Assembly (NCBI GenBank): GCA_905214925.1
Contig: CAJMOB010000011.1
Location: 1-64,000 of the forward strand
Direction of reading: 5' to 3'
Length of the DNA stretch: 64,000 nucleotides
Source: Scybalomonas sp905214925
Lineage (GTDB): Bacteria > Bacillota > Clostridia > Lachnospirales > Lachnospiraceae
The notes under the pieces were generated by a model, which searched no databases, was not told the origin of the DNA, and saw only the letters and a list, made by a program, of their open reading frames with translations. Position 1 is the first letter of the stretch, and each line of letters opens with the position of its first letter. The position numbers and the translations under genes were made by a program. This document shows, in pieces, positions 44,419 to 53,435 of the stretch.

Positions 44419-47400
44419 CTATTTTACTTTTCCTGTTGTGCTTTCATAAAATGCCTCTATTTGTGCCTGTTCACTGTCATAGCCTTTCTCTTCATAGCGA
44501 ACGGTTAATGCAAGCATTTTTTTATAATCATTTGGAATGACTTTTTTAAACTTTGGTAAATACTCTTCAAAATGTTCTAGTACTTCTTTTCCTTTTTGAG
44601 AGCCAGTTGCTTTTACATGTTCTTCAATCAAACGGAACAGTTGTTGTTCTTCCAGTTTTTCTGTTACCTTTTCTAAGGAAATCATCTCTCTATTTAAATT
44701 TTTATAAAATTCATTTTCCTCATCTAGCACATAAGCGATTCCACCACTCATGCCAGCTGCAAAATTCTTTCCAGTCTTTCCAAGAACCACAACACAGCCA
44801 CCTGTCATATATTCGCATCCATGATCGCCAACGCCTTCAACTACCGCATAAGCTCCTGAATTTCGAACACAAAATCTCTCACCAGCAATCCCGCTAATAT
44901 ATGCTTTTCCACTGGTCGCACCATAAAGAGCTACGTTACCTACAATAATGTTTTCCTCTGCCTTAAATGTCGCTTCTTTTGGAGGATAGAGCACTAATTT
45001 TCCACCAGATAATCCTTTTCCAAAGTAATCATTGGAATCACCACTGAGCTCTAACGTCAATCCTTTTGGAATAAAGGCTCCAAAACTTTGTCCTCCAGCT
45101 CCATGGCAATGAATCACAATTGTATCCTCTTCTAACCCTTTTTTATGATTTCTCGTAATTTCAGAGCCAAGCATTGTTCCAAAAGAGCGATCCGTATTGG
45201 TTACATCGATAGTCAATTCCGCTTTTGTTCCATCTACTACTTGTTTCTTTAATTCCTTTAAAAGAACCGCTTGATCTTTTGTGTGCTTTAATTGGAAATC
45301 ATATACTTTTTCAGGATTAAACGTTACAAAAGATTTATCTTCTTTGGCTTGATATAAAACAGCACTTAAATCTACTTTCTTTGCGTGCATTAAATGTGAA
45401 GTTTCTTTTTCTTTTAAACATTCACTATGCCCTACCATCTCATCGATTGTTCGAAATCCTAATTTTGCCATATATTCTCTGAGTTCTTCTGCAATAAATA
45501 GCATAAAATTCATAACATATTCTGGCTTTCCAATAAAACGTTTGCGAAGTTCTGGATTTTGTGTTGCAATTCCCATTGGACAAGTATCTAAGTTACAAAC
45601 TCGCATCATGACACAACCTAAAGCAACAAGCGGTGCTGTTGCAAATCCAAACTCTTCTGCTCCAAGAAGCGCTGCAACCGCTACATCACGACCACTCATT
45701 AGTTTTCCATCGGTTTCTAAACGAATTTTATCTCGCAATCCATTTTGAATTAGCGTTTGATGTGTTTCTGCAAGCCCCAATTCCCAAGGAAGCCCTGCAT
45801 GTTGAATGGAACTTTTTGGTGCTGCTCCTGTTCCACCATCGTATCCAGCAACTAAAATAACTTCTGCTCCCGCCTTTGCAACACCTGCTGCAATAGTTCC
45901 TACTCCTGCTTCAGATACTAATTTTACAGAAATTGCCGCTTTATCATTGGCATTTTTTAAGTCATAAATCAATTGAGCTAAGTCTTCAATGGAGTAGATA
46001 TCATGATGTGGTGGTGGAGAAATGAGACTAACACCTGCTGTAGAATGTCTTGTCTTTGCAATCCAAGGATATACTTTTTTGGATGGAAGATGTCCTCCTT
46101 CTCCTGGTTTTGCTCCTTGTGCCATCTTAATCTGAATCTCATCGGCGGATACAAGGTAACGGCTTGTTACACCAAATCTTCCAGAAGCCACCTGCTTAAT
46201 AGAAGAACAGCGATCTTCTTTCCTTCCTCTTGAGTCCAATCGTTCTTCACTTTCCCCACCTTCTCCTGTATTGGATTTTCCATGAAGGCGATTCATGGCA
46301 AGCGCAAGCGCTTCATGAGCTTCTTCTGAAATAGAACCATAAGACATTGCCCCTGTTTTAAATCGTTTTACAATAGACTTAGCACTCTCCACTTCAGAAA
46401 TTGGCACCCCTTTTTCTGGATACTGAAATTCTAAAAGACTTCTTAAATATCCAGTATCTTCTTGATCCACAAGAGCACTATATTGTTTAAACATAGCAGA
46501 ATCCCCTCTTTGGACCGCCTGCTGTAAGAGATGAATCGTCTGTGGATTATAACGATGTTCTTCTCCTTGGCTTCGCATTTTATGGCCACCAATACTGTCT
46601 AATGCAAGGTCTACTGGTTGTCCCAATGGATCAAATGCTTCTGAATGGCGTTTTTTCACATCTTCTTCAATATCTTTCAATGTAATTCCGCCAATTCTAC
46701 TTACCGTTCCTGTAAAATAGCGCTGAATGACTTCTTCTGAAATCCCAATTGCCTCAAAAATTTGAGCTCCTTGATACGATTGGATCGTAGAAATTCCCAT
46801 CTTTGATGCAATTTTTACAATTCCATGTAAAACAGCATTGTTATAGTCTTCTACCGCCGCATAATAATCTTTTTCAAGCATACCATCTTCGATTAACTGC
46901 TTAATTGTTTCTTGTGCTAAATATGGATTAACTGCACTAGCACCATATCCTAACAAGGTTGCAAAATGATGGACTTCTCTTGGCTCTCCAGATTCTAATA
47001 TAACAGCAAGTTCTGTTCTCTTCTTTGTCTTTACAAGATGCTGATGAACCGCGGATACCGCTAATAAAGAAGGAATGGCTAAATGATTTTCATCGACGCC
47101 TCGATCGGATAAGATTAAAATATTAGCGCCGTCCCGATAAGCTTTATCCACTTGAACAAAAACATACTCCAATGCTTTTTCTAATTTGGAACTTTTATAA
47201 TACGTAATTGGAACAACCGCTACTTGAAGCCCTTCCTGCTTTATATTTTTAATTTTTAATAAATCCGTATTTGTTAAAATTGGATTGTTAATTTTTAATA
47301 CTTGGCAGTTTTCTGGTTTTTCTTCTAAAATGTTTCCATCTTTTCCAACATAAACCGTTGTTGATGTAACAATTTCTTCTCGAATGGCATCAATTGGTGG

Positions 47401-48954
47401 GTTCGTCACCTGTGCAAATAGCTGTTTAAAATAATGGAACAACGGTTGATGCTCGCTAGAAAAAACAGAAAGTGGGGTATCAATTCCCATAGAGGCAATA
47501 CTTTCCGCTCCATGAAAGGCCATATTGCGAATGGATTCTCGATATTCTTCATAGCCATATCCAAACGCTTTTTGTAGCTGTTTTCTCTGAGCTTTTTCGT
47601 ATTCTTCTACCTTTTCATTTGGAATCTTTAAGCTCTTTAACTCAACTAAGTTGCTATCTAACCATTCTCCATAAGGCTGTTTTTTTGCATAATATTGTTT
47701 GATCTCTTCATCGCTAAATACTTTTCCAATTTTTGTATCCACTAGAAGCATTTTTCCTGGATGTAAACGCTCTTTTTTTGCTATTTTTTCTGGAGGTATT
47801 GATAAAACTCCAACTTCTGATGATAAAATTAAGTTACCATCGGTTGTAATATAATAACGAGATGGGCGAAGACCATTCCGATCGAGAATCGCTCCCATTA
47901 TTTCCCCATCGCTAAATAAAATAGAGGCTGGGCCGTCCCAAGGTTCCATCATCGTTGCATAATACTGATAAAAATTTCGAACTTCCTGAGATAATGTTTG
48001 ATTATTTTCCCAAGGCTCAGGTACTAAAACCATAACAGCCAGCGGAAGTGGCATTCCGCTCATAGTCAAGAACTCCAATGTATTATCAAGCATGGCAGAA
48101 TCAGAACCTTCTGTATTCACAACAGGAAGTATTTTATGAAATTCATTTTCCCAAAGAGAAGATTCCATTGTCTCTTCTCTCGCTGTCATCTTATCCACAT
48201 TTCCTTTAATCGTATTGATTTCACCATTATGAACCATCAGTCGATTTGGATGTGCTCTTTCCCAACTTGGATTTGTATTGGTACTAAAGCGAGAATGAAC
48301 TAAAGCGATGGCACTTTTATAACTTTCTGCTTGTAAATCTTGAAAGAACAAACGAAGCTGTCCTACTAAGAACATTCCTTTATATACAATGGTTCTGCTT
48401 GATAGTGATACCACATAAGTGTCTTCATTGCTCTGCTCAAAAATTCTTCTTACCACATACAATTTTCTATCAAAAGCAAGACCTTTTTCCACTTGCTTTG
48501 GCTTTTGGATAAACCCTTGCATAATATATGGCATACAATCTTTTGCTCGTGCTCCAAGAACCGTCTCATCAACGGGAACTTTTCTCCAGCCAAGAAATTT
48601 CATTCCCTCTTTCTCGACAATCACTTCAAACATTCTCTTTGCTTGCTTTCTTTTTCTCTCTTCCTTTGGAAAGAAAAACATACCAATTCCATACGTTCCT
48701 TCTTCACCTAAAAAGACGCCGAGGGATTCACAGGTATTTTTGAAGAAAGAATGAGAAATCTGTAAAAGGATTCCTACTCCATCACCTGTTTTTCCTTCGG
48801 CGTCTTTGCCAGCTCTATGTTCTAAATTTTCTACGATTGTCAAAGCGTTTGCCACGGTCTCATGGCTTTTTTGTCCTGTTATATTTACAACGGCTCCGAT
48901 TCCACAGTTATCATGCTCAAACTGTTGCCTGTAAAGCCCCCTTTGTTGTTCCAT
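44419..48954 (-). CDS. gltB: Glutamate synthase large (alpha) subunit
   Basis: 1511 residues. The N-terminal class II glutaminase starts at Cys17 after a short propeptide (FEHDNCGIGAVV). A central domain, an FMN-binding TIM barrel (LPSKKVYPWIAKTRHSTAGV; 3Fe-4S Cys cluster CVMMRVCNLDTCPMG) and the C-terminal GXGXG beta-helix (CHGAGGQSFGAF, GGCVVVLGKTGKNFAAGMSG) follow. It transfers glutamine amide nitrogen to 2-oxoglutarate. With gltD it forms the NADPH-GOGAT. It lies 79 bases after pyrG on the same strand; no obvious terminator separates them. Confidence 0.96.
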   Translation of the reverse strand: MEQQRGLYRQQFEHDNCGIGAVVNITGQKSHETVANALTIVENLEHRAGKDAEGKTGDGVGILLQISHSFFKNTCESLGVFLGEEGTYGIGMFFFPKEERKRKQAKRMFEVIVEKEGMKFLGWRKVPVDETVLGARAKDCMPYIMQGFIQKPKQVEKGLAFDRKLYVVRRIFEQSNEDTYVVSLSSRTIVYKGMFLVGQLRLFFQDLQAESYKSAIALVHSRFSTNTNPSWERAHPNRLMVHNGEINTIKGNVDKMTAREETMESSLWENEFHKILPVVNTEGSDSAMLDNTLEFLTMSGMPLPLAVMVLVPEPWENNQTLSQEVRNFYQYYATMMEPWDGPASILFSDGEIMGAILDRNGLRPSRYYITTDGNLILSSEVGVLSIPPEKIAKKERLHPGKMLLVDTKIGKVFSDEEIKQYYAKKQPYGEWLDSNLVELKSLKIPNEKVEEYEKAQRKQLQKAFGYGYEEYRESIRNMAFHGAESIASMGIDTPLSVFSSEHQPLFHYFKQLFAQVTNPPIDAIREEIVTSTTVYVGKDGNILEEKPENCQVLKINNPILTNTDLLKIKNIKQEGLQVAVVPITYYKSSKLEKALEYVFVQVDKAYRDGANILILSDRGVDENHLAIPSLLAVSAVHQHLVKTKKRTELAVILESGEPREVHHFATLLGYGASAVNPYLAQETIKQLIEDGMLEKDYYAAVEDYNNAVLHGIVKIASKMGISTIQSYQGAQIFEAIGISEEVIQRYFTGTVSRIGGITLKDIEEDVKKRHSEAFDPLGQPVDLALDSIGGHKMRSQGEEHRYNPQTIHLLQQAVQRGDSAMFKQYSALVDQEDTGYLRSLLEFQYPEKGVPISEVESAKSIVKRFKTGAMSYGSISEEAHEALALAMNRLHGKSNTGEGGESEERLDSRGRKEDRCSSIKQVASGRFGVTSRYLVSADEIQIKMAQGAKPGEGGHLPSKKVYPWIAKTRHSTAGVSLISPPPHHDIYSIEDLAQLIYDLKNANDKAAISVKLVSEAGVGTIAAGVAKAGAEVILVAGYDGGTGAAPKSSIQHAGLPWELGLAETHQTLIQNGLRDKIRLETDGKLMSGRDVAVAALLGAEEFGFATAPLVALGCVMMRVCNLDTCPMGIATQNPELRKRFIGKPEYVMNFMLFIAEELREYMAKLGFRTIDEMVGHSECLKEKETSHLMHAKKVDLSAVLYQAKEDKSFVTFNPEKVYDFQLKHTKDQAVLLKELKKQVVDGTKAELTIDVTNTDRSFGTMLGSEITRNHKKGLEEDTIVIHCHGAGGQSFGAFIPKGLTLELSGDSNDYFGKGLSGGKLVLYPPKEATFKAEENIIVGNVALYGATSGKAYISGIAGERFCVRNSGAYAVVEGVGDHGCEYMTGGCVVVLGKTGKNFAAGMSGGIAYVLDEENEFYKNLNREMISLEKVTEKLEEQQLFRLIEEHVKATGSQKGKEVLEHFEEYLPKFKKVIPNDYKKMLALTVRYEEKGYDSEQAQIEAFYESTTGKVK

Positions 48955-49033
48955 GGTTCTTCACCCTTTCTACTAAATTTGTTCAAAGGATAAACCATTT
49001 TTTGAATTTTGTAAAGACCTAAATTTCGTTTTG

Positions 49034-50650
49034 TTAGTTTTTACTAAATTTTTTATAGGCCATGGCCCCTGCAATAAATCCCTTAAAAAGTGGATGTGGA
49101 CGATTTGGTCTTGACTTAAATTCTGGATGGGCTTGCGTTGCTAAAAAGAAGTTTTCTTCTGTAAGTTCTGCCATCTCAACAATTCTCTTATCTGGAGAAA
49201 GTCCAGAAAATGTCAATCCATGTTGCTCTAACACTTCTCGATAGGCATTATTTACTTCATAACGATGTCTATGCCGTTCGCTAATCTCCTTCTTCCCATA
49301 GCAAAGAAATGCTTTGCTTCCTTCTTCTAATACACAAGGATAAGCTCCAAGACGTAACGTTCCACCAATATTTTCTACATTTTCTTGGTCTGGCATTAGA
49401 GCTATGACTGGATGGGTTGTATTCTCATCAAGCTCAATGCTGTGTGCATCTTCATACCCTAATACATTTCTTGCAAATTCCACAATCATCAACTGCATTC
49501 CAAGACAAATTCCGAAAAATGGAATATGATTGACTCTTGCATAACGAATCGCTTCGATTTTTCCTTCTACCCCACGGCTCCCAAAACCACCTGGCACTAA
49601 AATTCCATCAAGATCTCCTAAGACTTCTTTGGCATTTTCTCTTGTAATCATTTCGGAATCGATCCATTCAATTTCTACTTGCACTTCATTGGCAATTCCA
49701 CCGTGTTTTAGTGCTTCTGCTACACTTAAATACGCATCGTGAAGTTGTACATACTTGCCAACGATTCCAACTTTCACCTTCTCTTTTGCTTGTTTTAATA
49801 CCGTAACCATCTCTTTCCACTCGGTGAGATCTGGCTTTGTCTTCTCTAATTTCAAACATTCCAATACAACTTCTGCCAAATGCTCTTTTTCCATGGCCAG
49901 AGGTGCCTCATAAAGAAATGGTACATCTAAGTTTTGCAATACATGACCGCTTTTTACATTACAAAAAAGTGCAATCTTTTCTCGTATCTCTTCAGAAATT
50001 GGATGCTCAGATCGGCATACTAATACATCTGGCCAAAGCCCCATAGATTGTAATTCTTTTACACTAGCTTGTGTTGGTTTTGTCTTCATCTCTCCTGATG
50101 CTTTTAAGTAGGGAATGAGTGTTACATGAATTAAAATCGCATTTTCATTTCCAACTTCATGTTTAAACTGACGAATGGCCTCAAGAAACGGCTGACTTTC
50201 AATATCCCCAACGGTTCCTCCAACCTCAATAATAGCAATCTTTTTCTCACTTTCGTCTTTTGCATGATAAAAGCGCTCTTTAATGGCATTGGTAATATGG
50301 GGAATCACTTGCACTGTCCCTCCACCAAATTCTCCTTTTCTCTCTTTTTGCAAGACAGACCAATAGATCTTTCCTGTTGTCACATTAGAATTTTTATCAA
50401 GGCTCTCATCAATAAATCGTTCATAATGTCCAAGGTCCAGATCCGTTTCTGTTCCATCGTCCGTTACATAGACTTCCCCATGCTGAATTGGATTCATTGT
50501 TCCTGGATCAATGTTAATATAAGGGTCGAATTTTTGCATTGTCACTTCATACCCTCTTGCTTTTAAAAGTCTTCCTAAAGACGCCGCTGTAATCCCTTTT
50601 CCAAGCCCAGATACAACACCGCCTGTTACAAATACATATTTTACTGCCAT
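49034..50650 (-). CDS. pyrG: CTP synthase
   Basis: 538 residues from MAVKYVFVTGGVVSGLGKG, with GGAGG just upstream; the open frame extends 39 codons further without a ribosome site. The N-terminal synthetase domain (P-loop GGVVSGLGKG) is followed by a class I glutamine amidotransferase (~290-535) with the catalytic Cys in FFGICLGMQLM and His/Glu in THPE-like AQAHPEFKSRP. It aminates UTP to CTP using glutamine, in line with the glutamine-enzyme neighbourhood. Confidence 0.96.
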   Translation of the reverse strand: MAVKYVFVTGGVVSGLGKGITAASLGRLLKARGYEVTMQKFDPYINIDPGTMNPIQHGEVYVTDDGTETDLDLGHYERFIDESLDKNSNVTTGKIYWSVLQKERKGEFGGGTVQVIPHITNAIKERFYHAKDESEKKIAIIEVGGTVGDIESQPFLEAIRQFKHEVGNENAILIHVTLIPYLKASGEMKTKPTQASVKELQSMGLWPDVLVCRSEHPISEEIREKIALFCNVKSGHVLQNLDVPFLYEAPLAMEKEHLAEVVLECLKLEKTKPDLTEWKEMVTVLKQAKEKVKVGIVGKYVQLHDAYLSVAEALKHGGIANEVQVEIEWIDSEMITRENAKEVLGDLDGILVPGGFGSRGVEGKIEAIRYARVNHIPFFGICLGMQLMIVEFARNVLGYEDAHSIELDENTTHPVIALMPDQENVENIGGTLRLGAYPCVLEEGSKAFLCYGKKEISERHRHRYEVNNAYREVLEQHGLTFSGLSPDKRIVEMAELTEENFFLATQAHPEFKSRPNRPHPLFKGFIAGAMAYKKFSKN

Positions 50651-50842
50651 GCTATTTCCTCCTTTTTGCATAACACTTTGTCTGATTCGTTTCATTTTTT
50701 TAGAACAAGAGAACACGATCTGAAAAATAATATCTTTTGTTTCTCTCAACAATGATTGACATAACACTTATACACATACTTTGAAAAAAATGCAACTTTT
50801 TTTTAAAAAATTTCATTTCCATTATCTTTTTTTCATTTAGGG

Positions 50843-50871
50843 GTTGACATTTTTTTGTCAACGTGTATACT
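50843..50871 (+). promoter_or_regulatory. glnN promoter with inverted repeat over the -35 box
   Basis: TTGACA (50844-50849), a 16-base spacer and TATACT (50866-50871). The -35 box is the left half of GTTGACATTTTTTTGTCAAC, a perfect 6-bp inverted repeat with an 8-base spacer. The dyad could be a regulator site for nitrogen control. It does not match the GlnR/TnrA consensus (TGTNA-N7-TNACA). Confidence 0.7.
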
Positions 50872-50887
50872 ACTATCCATAAAGCAA

Positions 50888-50920
50888 AGGCGCTTCGGTT
50901 TTAATCGAAGTGCCTTTTTT
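50888..50920 (+). terminator. Leader terminator (possible attenuator) upstream of glnN
   Basis: AAGGCGCTTCG pairs with CGAAGTGCCTT around a short T/A-rich loop (one G-T pair), followed by TTTT. It begins about 10 bases after the predicted transcription start of glnN and ends ~50 bases before its ATG, so most transcripts should stop unless antitermination occurs. This suits control by an RNA-binding factor such as the ANTAR protein at 40735. That link is inferred. Confidence 0.7.
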
Positions 50921-50971
50921 CGTTGATTAAAGAAATACAAAAACAATAAATACCAAAAAGGAGCCATCGCC

Positions 50972-53071
50972 ATGAATAAAAATATTCCAGAACTCTATGG
51001 AAGTCTTGTCTTTAATGACAAAGTAATGAAAAATAAGCTTCCAAAAGACGTATACAAAGCGTTAAAGAAAACAATTGAACAAGGAACTCATTTAGAACTC
51101 GATGTAGCAAATGCTGTGGCTGTCGCTATGAAAGAGTGGGCAGTGGAACATGGCGCTACCCATTTTACTCATTGGTTTCAACCGATGACTGGAATTACCG
51201 CAGAAAAACACGATAGTTTTATCTCTCCAGTTGGAAATGGAGAAATCAATATGGATTTTTCTGGAAAAGAACTTGTAAAAGGAGAACCAGATGCCTCTAG
51301 CTTTCCATCAGGGGGTCTTAGAGCCACATTCGAAGCCCGCGGATATACCGCTTGGGATCCGACCTCACCTGCTTTTATCAAAGATGATACTCTTTGTATT
51401 CCAACGGCATTCTGCTCCTATAGCGGAGAAGCTCTTGATAAAAAAACACCTCTTCTTCGCTCCATGGATGCTTTAAATGTGGAAGCCGTAAAACTTCTCC
51501 ACATTCTTGGACAGATAGACGTTCATCGTGTTAATACAACCGTAGGTGCTGAGCAAGAATATTTCCTCATCGACAAAGACCTTTACACAAAAAGACGGGA
51601 TCTAAAATTTTGCGGTCGTACTTTAATGGGTGCAAAAGCTCCAAAAGGCCAAGAGATGGAAGATCACTATTTTGGCACAATAAAACCAAGAGTATTAGCA
51701 TTTATGAAAGATCTCGATGAAGAACTTTGGAAACTTGGAATTCCATCAAAAACGCGACACAATGAAGTGGCACCTGCTCAACACGAATTAGCTCCTGTTT
51801 TTGATACAACCAATGTAGCAGTTGATCACAATCAACTTACGATGGAGCTGATGAAAAAAGTGGCGGATCGTCATAATCTTTCTTGTCTTCTTCATGAAAA
51901 ACCTTTTGAAGGTGTCAATGGAAGTGGAAAGCATAACAACTGGTCTCTTCTAACAGATACTGGTATTAATTTACTAGAACCGGGAAAAACACCAGCCGAA
52001 AACATTCAATTTCTTGTCTTTCTTATGGCAATTATAAAAGCGGTTGATGATTATGCGGACCTTATGCGTATCTCCGTTGCTAGCGCGGGAAATGATCATC
52101 GATTAGGCGCAAATGAAGCACCTCCTGCTATTGTTTCTATCTTTCTTGGTGATGAATTACAATCCGTATTAGAAGCCATTGAAGGAGATAAAAACTGTGA
52201 TGAAACAAAACAAATCCAGATGGAAACTGGTACGAAAGTTCTTCCACATTTTATGAAAGATACAACGGATCGAAATCGTACTTCTCCTTTTGCATTTACA
52301 GGAAATAAATTTGAGTTTCGTATGCTTGGCTCCTCCCTTTCTGTTTCTGGACCAAATATTATTTTAAACACTGCGGTTGCCGAAGTCTTATCTCAGTTTT
52401 CCGAGCGTTTAAAAGATGTCAGCCAAGAAGATATGCCATTAGCAGTACATAATCTGCTAAAAGAAATGATTAAAAAACATAAACGCATTATTTTTAATGG
52501 TAATGGATATGCCAACGAATGGGTGGAGGAAGCAAAAAGACGAGGACTTTATAATCTAACTTCCACACCAGATGCTCTTCCTTATTTTGTCCATGATAAA
52601 AACATTTTACTCTTTACAAAGCATCATATTTTTACACGAGAAGAAATTTATTCTCGTTATGATATTTTGTTGGAAAATTATTGTAAAGGCATCGCCATTG
52701 AAGCAAAAACTATGATCGAAATGACAAATAAAGACTTTCTTCCAGCAGTTACCACTTATGAAACCCATCTTGCAAAAGAAGTAGCACAAAAGAAAGCGAT
52801 TTCTTCCTCTATCCCTACTTCTTATGAAGAAAACTTACTCATGACACTGTCAAAATCCACTTGTACCATTTATGAAAAAATAGAGAAACTCTCTCAATCT
52901 CTTAAAGAGATTGAGGAAATGGAAGACTCTCTTACAAAAGCACAGAACTATCACGATCTTATATTACAAGCAATGGAAGAAATTCGCACAGACATCGATG
53001 CAATCGAACCTCTCATTCCAGATACGATTCTTCCTTATCCAACCTATGGCAAATTGCTGTTTTATGTTTAA
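50972..53071 (+). CDS. glnN: Glutamine synthetase, type III
   Basis: 699 residues, the usual GSIII size. Family features: WFQPMTGITAEKHDSF, FPSGGLRATFEARGYTAWD, GAEQEYFLID, the ATP/glutamate site TRHNEVAPAQHELAPVF, GVNGSGKHNNWSL and RLGANEAPPAI. It makes glutamine from ammonia and glutamate; GSIII enzymes are dodecameric and common in anaerobes. AAGGAG precedes the ATG. It duplicates the activity of glnA 8 kb away, with separate promoter and attenuator-like leader. Confidence 0.96.
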   Translation: MNKNIPELYGSLVFNDKVMKNKLPKDVYKALKKTIEQGTHLELDVANAVAVAMKEWAVEHGATHFTHWFQPMTGITAEKHDSFISPVGNGEINMDFSGKELVKGEPDASSFPSGGLRATFEARGYTAWDPTSPAFIKDDTLCIPTAFCSYSGEALDKKTPLLRSMDALNVEAVKLLHILGQIDVHRVNTTVGAEQEYFLIDKDLYTKRRDLKFCGRTLMGAKAPKGQEMEDHYFGTIKPRVLAFMKDLDEELWKLGIPSKTRHNEVAPAQHELAPVFDTTNVAVDHNQLTMELMKKVADRHNLSCLLHEKPFEGVNGSGKHNNWSLLTDTGINLLEPGKTPAENIQFLVFLMAIIKAVDDYADLMRISVASAGNDHRLGANEAPPAIVSIFLGDELQSVLEAIEGDKNCDETKQIQMETGTKVLPHFMKDTTDRNRTSPFAFTGNKFEFRMLGSSLSVSGPNIILNTAVAEVLSQFSERLKDVSQEDMPLAVHNLLKEMIKKHKRIIFNGNGYANEWVEEAKRRGLYNLTSTPDALPYFVHDKNILLFTKHHIFTREEIYSRYDILLENYCKGIAIEAKTMIEMTNKDFLPAVTTYETHLAKEVAQKKAISSSIPTSYEENLLMTLSKSTCTIYEKIEKLSQSLKEIEEMEDSLTKAQNYHDLILQAMEEIRTDIDAIEPLIPDTILPYPTYGKLLFYV

Positions 53072-53200
53072 TCTTCAGTAGAAATAAAAATTTCTTTTGA
53101 CTAGACAGACAAAATTTTTACTCTCTCTAATAAATTCAGACAATTAGTTTTTATTGCTACTTTACACATATTGCCAGATAAAATCTTTCCTCTCCCAAAT

Positions 53201-53247
53201 AAGATATATCTATTTTCATAAAAAAATAGATATATCTTATTTTTTTT
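53201..53247 (+). terminator. Intrinsic terminator after glnN
   Basis: AATAAGATATATCTATTTT is followed by its perfect inverted copy and TTTTTTTT. The stem is AT-only but 17-19 bp long. It lies ~130 bases beyond the glnN stop. Confidence 0.8.
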
Positions 53248-53347
53248 ATTCTATTTCTACTTGTTTTTCTTCTTATTTTATTTTTTTCTTTGACATCCTT
53301 ATTTTTTCTTCCTCCCTTTTTTTATTTTTACTAAAAAGAAACAGGGG

Positions 53348-53376
53348 TTTACAAGACTACATTTTATGGGTAAGAT
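53348..53376 (+). promoter_or_regulatory. Probable purF promoter
   Basis: TTTACA (53348-53353), 17-base spacer, TAAGAT (53371-53376), about 60 bases upstream of the purF ATG. The sequence match is good and the position fits; no experimental support. Confidence 0.6.
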
Positions 53377-53435
53377 TAACATGAAATCTATCTCGGAAAA
53401 GATATTCCTATACATAAGAAAGCGAGGATAAATTC

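Larger units (their letters stand above)
50651..50971. other. Divergent promoter region between pyrG and glnN
   Basis: 321 bases. The glnN side holds a strong promoter, operator-like dyad and leader hairpin (separate entries). The pyrG side shows only AAAAAGGAGG for translation. No further gene or RNA was recognised. Confidence 0.6.
53072..53435 (+). other. Intergenic region between glnN and purF
   Basis: 364 bases. A long hairpin at 53201-53247 terminates glnN and a sigma-A-like promoter at 53348-53376 serves purF (separate entries). No purine riboswitch or PurR-type box was recognised, and there is no additional ORF. Confidence 0.55.

Noticed and set aside
50843..50862. GlnR/TnrA-type operator at glnN
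   Set aside because: The dyad GTTGAC...GTCAAC lacks the TGTNA-N7-TNACA pattern.
50888..50920. A paired ANTAR hexaloop motif in the glnN leader
   Set aside because: Only one hairpin is evident and its loop does not show a six-base loop with A at position 1 and G at position 4, so the ANTAR link is left as inference.
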